DNA of 10,469 nucleotides from Betaproteobacteria bacterium UBA6910 (lineage in GTDB: Bacteria > Pseudomonadota > Gammaproteobacteria > Burkholderiales > UBA6910): assembly GCA_002451065.1 (NCBI GenBank), contig DKBC01000316.1:1-10469 (forward strand). The letters are read 5' to 3'. Position numbers and translations under genes: made by a program. The first letter of the stretch is position 1; the number at the start of each line of letters is the position of its first letter. The notes under the pieces were generated by a model that worked only from the letters and a program-made list of their open reading frames with translations, made no database searches and was not told the origin of the DNA. This document shows positions 7,113-10,469 of the stretch, one piece after another.

Positions 7113-8212
7113 ATCTCGGGCCTCCAGATCAGGTTCTTGAGGGGCACCACCGTCTCGAACACCTTGTAGCGGAAGCACTGCCAGTTCGCGCCCGTGACGC
7201 TGAGGTCGATGGGCTGGGGCGGATCCGCCCAGGTGGGGTTGGCGGTGGTGATGTCGCAGACCCCCGTGGCCGGGTTGGGCTTCTCCGGCGTGGTGCTGCG
7301 GGCGACCACCGCCATGCGCAGGGCGATGATCCCCTGCCAATCCACGGAACCCGGCGCCGGGGAAACGGCATTCCAGGCGTCCACGATGCCGTCACCGTTG
7401 GTGTCCTTGCCGTATTCGGCCTGGAGCTGCACCACGTTGTCGAACAGGGCGCTGGAGGTGGGTTCGGTCATCGTGTTCTGGAACGTGAGCCGGTTCTGCT
7501 CGATGGCGAACACATACCGGGCAGGCAGGGCCCCCAGGTTGTAGAGCAGCGCCCCCTTGCTGTAGGAGACGCCGAGGCCGGCCGGTTTGTTGTAGCGGGC
7601 CGCGTGCGACACCCCGTTGTCGTCTTGGTAGGTGCCGCTGTTGTGGATCACGTTGTCGCTCTGGCCCGGCGTTCCGGGAATTTCGGTGGCCTGGGCGATG
7701 GTGCAGTCCTTGCCCGGCTCCACCGCCAGGGTGACGTTCCCCGGCCGGAACCCGTAGCGCACGTCCACCTTGTAGGCGGACGACGGCGAGGGCATGCCCT
7801 GGGTCATCTTGGCCGGCACCGGAGTGAGGTCGGAGTCTCCCCGCATCATGACGATGGTGTCCGGCAGCGTGCCGGCGCCGGAGATGATTTCCACCGGCAC
7901 CAGCTTCCAGCTGCCGTCGGTGCTTTCCACGGGCGGCGTCACGCCCTCGTCATAGAAGCGGATGGGGCATCCGATGAAGTTCAGCACGTTCATGCCGTAG
8001 CCCGCCATGCGCAGGTTGCGCTCGATGGAAAACAGGGACAGGGAGCCGTTCTGCTGGGCGTCACCGCCGCCGGTGGTGGTGCGCTTGACGCCCTCGGAGA
8101 CCGAAAACACCTGGAAGATAACCATGACCCCGATGAGCCCGATGAGGACGCCCACCATCAGCTCCACCAGGGAGAAACCGGCCATGGACCTGAGTTTGAT
8201 CGCGTTGCGCAT
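7109..8212 (-). CDS. pilW: Type IV pilus minor pilin PilW
   Basis: From ATG 8212 the protein has 367 residues, a normal PilW length. The class III signal is MRNAIKLRSMAG12 followed by FSLVELMVGVLIGLIGVMVI, with the conserved Glu at mature position 5 (E17). The C-terminal PilW signature (CFRYKVFETVVPLKNLIW, 346-363) is clear. A textbook calcium-type loop, D270-x-N272-x-D274-G-I-V-D278, lies in the globular domain. Cysteines are C82, C170, C319 and C346. Two starts are possible. GTG 8227 would overlap the pilV stop as GTGA but has no ribosome binding site. ATG 8212 has a weak GAGA upstream and a standard leader length, so I prefer it. The gene lies between pilV and pilX in the minor pilin operon. 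The product should be an inner-membrane minor pilin that is inserted at the pilus tip. Confidence 0.94.
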   Translation of the reverse strand: MRNAIKLRSMAGFSLVELMVGVLIGLIGVMVIFQVFSVSEGVKRTTTGGGDAQQNGSLSLFSIERNLRMAGYGMNVLNFIGCPIRFYDEGVTPPVESTDGSWKLVPVEIISGAGTLPDTIVMMRGDSDLTPVPAKMTQGMPSPSSAYKVDVRYGFRPGNVTLAVEPGKDCTIAQATEIPGTPGQSDNVIHNSGTYQDDNGVSHAARYNKPAGLGVSYSKGALLYNLGALPARYVFAIEQNRLTFQNTMTEPTSSALFDNVVQLQAEYGKDTNGDGIVDAWNAVSPAPGSVDWQGIIALRMAVVARSTTPEKPNPATGVCDITTANPTWADPPQPIDLSVTGANWQCFRYKVFETVVPLKNLIWRPEI

Positions 8213-8223
8213 GTCCACTTTTC

Positions 8224-8655
8224 TCACGGGTTATGTATGAATGCGATCCCGGTGTACTGGCTCGGAGTCGTCGCGGCGGGCGCCTGCCAGCCGACGCTAA
8301 CCGTGACTGTATAACCAGTCAGGGCATTGCCGGCGACCACGATTTGGGGCTGGTTGGCGCCGACGCCGGGCAGCGTCGCATCCACCTTGGCGGCCCAAGC
8401 GGCCAGCGCCGGCGCCGTTCCGCCGGGATGATTGAATGCGTCGATATTGTTGCGGTCCGCGACCCACATCTGCCCGATGATCTCGTTAGCGAGAAAGGCG
8501 GCATCGGTGCGGTACTTGGACTCCGAGACGCTGTTGATGGCCGCGGCCTGCAGTCCGACCATGGCCAGGATGCCCATGGAAAAGATCAGGATCGCGATCA
8601 GCGCCTCCAGCAGGAATGCGCCCTTCTGGCTGCTAAGTGTGGTCGGTGCGTGCAT
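8224..8655 (-). CDS. pilV: Type IV pilus minor pilin PilV
   Basis: The protein has 143 residues and begins with a 12-residue leader (MHAPTTLSSQKG) before AFLLEALIAILIFSMGILAM, with Glu at mature position 5 (E17). The LLEALIAILIFSMGILAMVGLQ pattern is characteristic of PilV (GspI-like) prepilins. The following SVSESKYRTDAAFLANEII stretch (42-60) continues the conserved N-terminal helix. The globular domain is short and has no cysteines. The ATG at 8655 has GAGG about 9-12 nt upstream, overlapping the stop codon of the preceding fimU-like gene (9-nt gap). PilV is thought to lie with FimU, PilW and PilX in the tip-priming complex. Family assignment is firm. The role is inferred from the Pseudomonas system. 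Confidence 0.93.
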   Translation of the reverse strand: MHAPTTLSSQKGAFLLEALIAILIFSMGILAMVGLQAAAINSVSESKYRTDAAFLANEIIGQMWVADRNNIDAFNHPGGTAPALAAWAAKVDATLPGVGANQPQIVVAGNALTGYTVTVSVGWQAPAATTPSQYTGIAFIHNP

Positions 8656-8664
8656 GGCAGGTCC

Positions 8665-9237
8665 TCACGGGCAGGCCCTGGGGTCACCGGCGGCGATGAC
8701 CTGCGGGTCGCACATTTTCACCGCGCCTCCGGACGCGATGGTGATCCTCAGCTCCCGGCTGTCGGTCGCGCTGAGGGTGTTGGAGTCCACATCCACCTGC
8801 GTGATGGAGGGACTGGCGTCCGTGTTGGGAATCACCCGCCCCAGGCCGTTGAAGGTGAGGGTGGTCGCGCCGCCAGGGGTCGTCGCGGGCGTCGCCGAGG
8901 TGGTGCCGCCCTCTTCCGTGGCACGGGTTTGGATCACGGCCGGACAATCGTCCACGCCGTCTCCATCGTTGTCGCCCACGGGCACGTCGCATCCCACGGT
9001 CCAGGTCGTGCCCCCCAGGAGCTGGATCCGCACCGTGGTGTTGCGGCGCACCGCTTCCGCCCGCGCCAGCTGGACCCCGTTTAGAATCGCCTCCGCCGCC
9101 GTGCGCAGCTGGGTGTTCTGGATCCAGGTCTGGTAATTCGGCAGGGCCAGAAACAGCAGCAGCGCGAAGATTGCGATGGTCACCATCAATTCGATGAGGG
9201 TGAAGCCGCGCATCGTTGTTGTAGAGGGAGTGCCCAT
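8665..9237 (-). CDS. fimU: GspH/FimT-type minor pilin (FimU/FimT-like)
   Basis: The protein has 190 residues. The leader MGTPSTTTMRG11 is followed by FTLIELMVTIAIFALLLFLA with Glu at mature position 5 (E16), then NYQTWIQNTQLRTAAEAILN and QLARAEAVRRN (56-66), the hallmark of the GspH/FimT pilin family. A calcium-type loop (D89-N-D91-G-D93-G-V-D-D97) sits between C83 and C98, and a second cysteine pair (C176, C189) lies at the C-terminus. I chose ATG 9237 because it gives a normal leader. An upstream start near 9282 would overlap the pilE end, and an internal ATG at 9213 would leave a leader of only three residues. The gene begins 11 nt after the pilE stop. It could be named fimU or fimT; only one such gene exists here and its place before pilV matches fimU, but the symbol is not certain. 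Confidence 0.9.
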   Translation of the reverse strand: MGTPSTTTMRGFTLIELMVTIAIFALLLFLALPNYQTWIQNTQLRTAAEAILNGVQLARAEAVRRNTTVRIQLLGGTTWTVGCDVPVGDNDGDGVDDCPAVIQTRATEEGGTTSATPATTPGGATTLTFNGLGRVIPNTDASPSITQVDVDSNTLSATDSRELRITIASGGAVKMCDPQVIAAGDPRACP

Positions 9238-9248
9238 GGCTTGTCCGA

Positions 9249-9674
9249 CTAGCAGTGCCCGCTCTTGCGCAAGGCCCAGCAATTTCCTGCCGGAGCGGTC
9301 CAGCCGCTGGGTACCCCGGTGGTTTGGCGCATATTTTGCTCATTGATGGTGAAGACCAGGCCATTGATGCGTCCGTCGGCGCCGGTCGCCGTGGCCACAT
9401 AGGTCTGGCCTGCCGATTGGCAATCAAAGTTGAAGTACTGGGAATTCGGGCAGGCCGCGCCGCAGGTGCCGCAAGCGGCGCCGTCGTAATTGCGGTTGTC
9501 CTGGTAGAACTGTTCCATGCGCACCCGCATGTCCGCCAAACCGGCTGTGCCCTCCACGATCATGCTGCGCGCCACGTACTCGTTGTAGGAGGGAAGGGCG
9601 ATGGCCGCCAGGATGGCGATGATGGCCACGGCGATCATGAGTTCCAGCAGGGTGAATCCGCGGGTGAGTTTCAT
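9249..9674 (-). CDS. pilE: Type IV pilus minor pilin PilE
   Basis: The protein has 141 residues. The short leader MKLTRG6 precedes FTLLELMIAVAIIAILAAIA with Glu at mature position 5 (E11). The segment SYNEYVARSMIVEG and the conserved LADMRVRMEQFYQDNRNY (47-64) identify the PilE minor pilin of the Pseudomonas/betaproteobacterial type rather than a major PilA pilin. The C-terminus has the D-region-like cysteine pair C132 (NCWALRK) and C141, the last residue. Four more cysteines (C68, C71, C75, C85) crowd the middle. The ATG at 9674 is supported by GAGG about 10-13 nt upstream; an earlier in-frame start at 9710 would run through the likely -10 box. This is the first gene of the operon, behind a sigma70-like promoter. 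PilE is thought to link the minor pilin complex to the major pilin fibre. Confidence 0.93.
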   Translation of the reverse strand: MKLTRGFTLLELMIAVAIIAILAAIALPSYNEYVARSMIVEGTAGLADMRVRMEQFYQDNRNYDGAACGTCGAACPNSQYFNFDCQSAGQTYVATATGADGRINGLVFTINEQNMRQTTGVPSGWTAPAGNCWALRKSGHC

Positions 9675-9705
9675 GGGTCTTGTCCTCGTTGTCTCTTTGG
9701 TACCT

Positions 9706-9735
9706 ATCATAGAAATGATTTCCCCGTTGAATCAA
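9706..9735 (-). promoter_or_regulatory. Sigma70-like promoter of the minor pilin operon
   Basis: On the - strand, TTGATT (9730-9735) and TATGAT (9706-9711) are separated by 18 nt and match the -35 and -10 consensus at 4 of 6 and 5 of 6 positions. Transcription would begin near 9698-9700 and leave a leader of about 25 nt that includes the pilE Shine-Dalgarno. A 5-bp inverted repeat (ATCAT 9706-9710, ATGAT 9715-9719) overlaps the -10 and might be an operator. No complete sigma54 site facing pilE was found. Confidence 0.5.
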
Positions 9736-9790
9736 AGTCGCCCGACAAGTGGCGCGGGGGGTGGGACGAGCGGCGGCGGAACCCGGTGTT

Positions 9791-9806
9791 TGTGGAACTT
9801 GGCACA
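9791..9806. promoter_or_regulatory. CRP/Vfr-like palindromic half-sites in the divergent control region
   Basis: TGTG at 9791-9794 and CACA at 9803-9806 form a 16-nt element with the spacing of a CRP-family site (TGTGA-N6-TCACA), but the fifth base of each half is G instead of A/T. It is centred about 99 bp upstream of the predicted pilE transcription start. Vfr, a CRP homologue, controls pilus genes in Pseudomonas, which makes the position plausible, but one imperfect match is weak evidence. Confidence 0.2.
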
Positions 9807-9893
9807 TCGTTTCTCGGGACTCGGTGTCCGCACTGGAAGAATTCGTGCGAAGCGGCCGAAGGCGGTCGGTTCTCGCGAAAGGCTTCCGCCAAT

Positions 9894-9922
9894 TAGACAA
9901 GGTCCAAACTTTGTCGTAATAT
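9894..9922 (+). promoter_or_regulatory. Sigma70-like promoter of the Fur-family gene
   Basis: TAGACA (9894-9899, 5 of 6 to the -35 consensus) and TAATAT (9917-9922, 4 of 6 to the -10 consensus) are separated by exactly 17 nt in the most AT-rich stretch of the window. Transcription would begin near 9929, giving a leader of about 28 nt before the ATG at 9957. Confidence 0.5.
9896..9915. repeat. Inverted repeat overlapping the fur-type promoter (possible operator)
   Basis: GACAA (9896-9900) and TTGTC (9911-9915) are perfect inverted arms around a 10-nt spacer. TTA just before and TAA one base after extend the symmetry. The element starts inside the -35 box and ends next to the -10 box, where a bound repressor would block RNA polymerase. 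Autoregulation by the adjacent Fur-family protein is an inference. The element is not a classical Fur box. Confidence 0.35.
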
Positions 9923-9956
9923 TGCAACTGATTGAATTTATGATGGCAAAAGCAGG

Positions 9957-10382
9957 ATGGACGCTGCACCTTTTTGTACCCGGCAGGGCATCGCAGAGCT
10001 CTTACGGCACCACGAGATCAATCCTACCCATCAGCGGATTGAAATCGCTTTCGCTTTGTTTTCGCGACGCGAGCACCTGTCCGCGGATCAGGTCATGGGG
10101 ATCGTGAACGCGCGGGTTCCCGAGTGTTCGAAGGCCACCGTCTACAACACGCTCAATCTGTTCCGCGAGAAGCGGATGATTCGCGAGGTGGTGGTCGATC
10201 CTGCCAAGGTGTTCTATGACCCCAACACCTCGGCGCATCACCATCTCTACGACGTGGTACGCGGAACCTTGGTGGATATTCCGCCGGGCGATATCGAAGT
10301 GACCGGAATGCCCAGCATCCCGGACGGCCTGGAAGCGGAGGGCGTCGACATCGTGGTCCGCGTCCGCCCCGTGGACGCCTGA
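9957..10382 (+). CDS. Fur-superfamily transcriptional regulator without the CxxC zinc site (Irr-like)
   Basis: The 141-residue protein has the Fur fold: a winged-helix DNA-binding domain (about 10-85) with NPTHQRIEIAFALF (22-35), a recognition helix in CSKATVYNTLNLF (57-69), and REKRMIREV leading to the dimerisation domain. The metal-binding segment is AHHHLYDVVRGTLVDIP (93-109). The histidine cluster H94-H96 is kept, but the positions of the first CxxC of Fur/PerR are D99 and R102, and no second CxxC exists. The only cysteines are C7 and C57. Loss of CxxC and the LVDIP ending resemble the Irr branch, although no CP heme-regulatory motif is seen. The target metal or signal is therefore unclear. 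The ATG at 9957 is the only ATG start available after the in-frame stop at 9933; it lacks a well-spaced Shine-Dalgarno. The gene is divergent from the pilE operon. Confidence 0.88.
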   Translation: MDAAPFCTRQGIAELLRHHEINPTHQRIEIAFALFSRREHLSADQVMGIVNARVPECSKATVYNTLNLFREKRMIREVVVDPAKVFYDPNTSAHHHLYDVVRGTLVDIPPGDIEVTGMPSIPDGLEAEGVDIVVRVRPVDA

Positions 10383-10400
10383 AACCCCATTTCCCCTCCG

Positions 10401-10429
10401 TTGCCCGGCAACCCCCGGGACCGTATAAT
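10401..10429 (+). promoter_or_regulatory. Strong stable-RNA promoter upstream of the tRNA
   Basis: A perfect TATAAT at 10424-10429 lies 17 nt after TTGCCC (10401-10406, 4 of 6 to the -35 consensus). The next bases, CGCGCGG at 10431-10437, form a GC-rich discriminator of the type found at stringently controlled rRNA and tRNA promoters. The predicted start near 10436 leaves only a few leader bases before the tRNA. Confidence 0.75.
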
Positions 10430-10443
10430 TCGCGCGGTTTCCT

Positions 10444-10469
10444 GCTGATGTAGCTCAGCTGGTAGAGCA
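10444..10469 (+). tRNA. 5' end of a tRNA gene, probably tRNA-Thr(GGU), cut by the window edge
   Basis: The first 26 nt of a tRNA are visible: acceptor strand GCTGATG (10444-10450), the invariant TA at positions 8-9, the D-stem GCTC (10453-10456) paired with GAGC (10465-10468), and the loop AGCTGGTA between them. The anticodon lies outside the window. The acceptor sequence resembles that of proteobacterial tRNA-Thr(GGU), so the amino acid is an inference, while its being a tRNA is nearly certain. Confidence 0.9.

Noticed and set aside
7113..7340. Possible 76-residue N-terminal extension of PilX
   Set aside because: It is out-of-frame pilW sequence, and the prepilin leader must be short. The ATGA overlap at 7109-7112 sets the start.
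7088..8314. A 408-codon open frame on the + strand antisense to pilW
   Set aside because: It is a shadow of pilW and pilX with no recognisable domain. The - strand frames carry clear prepilin signatures.
9799..9814. Sigma54 promoter
   Set aside because: The -24 TTGGCAC is perfect, but the -12 element reads TTCT instead of TTGC, and it faces away from the pil operon.
9940..10107. Overlapping small frame starting at ATG 9940/9943 just upstream of the Fur-like gene
   Set aside because: It has no Shine-Dalgarno, its translation matches nothing familiar, and it lies mostly inside the Fur-like gene in another frame. At most the ATGs could damp initiation at 9957.
10404..10419. Terminator after the Fur-like gene
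   Set aside because: The small CCCGG/CCGGG hairpin has no T-run and lies in the tRNA promoter between -35 and -10.

Overview
The window is a GC-rich bacterial chromosome segment. The gene content and protein sequences look like a betaproteobacterium: IleS-LspA-FkpB-IspH beside a type IV pilus minor pilin operon, an alphaproteobacterial-Irr-like Fur protein, and a tRNA that starts like the proteobacterial tRNA-Thr(GGU). No insertion sequence, CRISPR array, phage gene or other sign of transfer is visible. It reads as core genome rather than an accessory island.

Left part, + strand (1-2762): the 3' end of ileS, then lspA (8-nt overlap), fkpB (stop and start codons abut) and ispH (70-nt gap). 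This is the familiar proteobacterial housekeeping cluster for isoleucyl-tRNA synthesis, lipoprotein signal-peptide cleavage, peptidyl-prolyl isomerisation and the last step of the MEP isoprenoid pathway.

Middle part, - strand (9674 down to 2837): one tightly packed operon in the order pilE, fimU/fimT-like, pilV, pilW, pilX, pilY1. It encodes the five minor pilins plus the large PilY1 adhesin/mechanosensor, which together form the priming and tip complex of type IVa pili. Junctions are 11 nt, 9 nt, 11 nt (or a 4-nt overlap if the GTG start of pilW is used), a 4-nt ATGA overlap, and 43 nt. The operon converges on ispH, and a hairpin lies between the two stop codons. In Pseudomonas aeruginosa the same two clusters are also convergent neighbours, but there pilE is the last gene, next to ispH. 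Here pilE is the first.

Right part (9675-10469): a 282-bp divergent control region with a sigma70-like promoter facing each way; a gene for a Fur-superfamily regulator that lacks the usual CxxC zinc ligands (+ strand); and the first 26 nt of a tRNA, probably tRNA-Thr, behind a strong stable-RNA-type promoter.

I see no wholly new system. The points most worth a second look are the placement of EF-hand-like calcium loops in FimU, PilW and the PilY1 VWA domain while the canonical C-terminal PilY1 calcium loop is degenerate, extra cysteines in PilE, the relocated pilE, and the symmetric elements in the pilE/fur control region.
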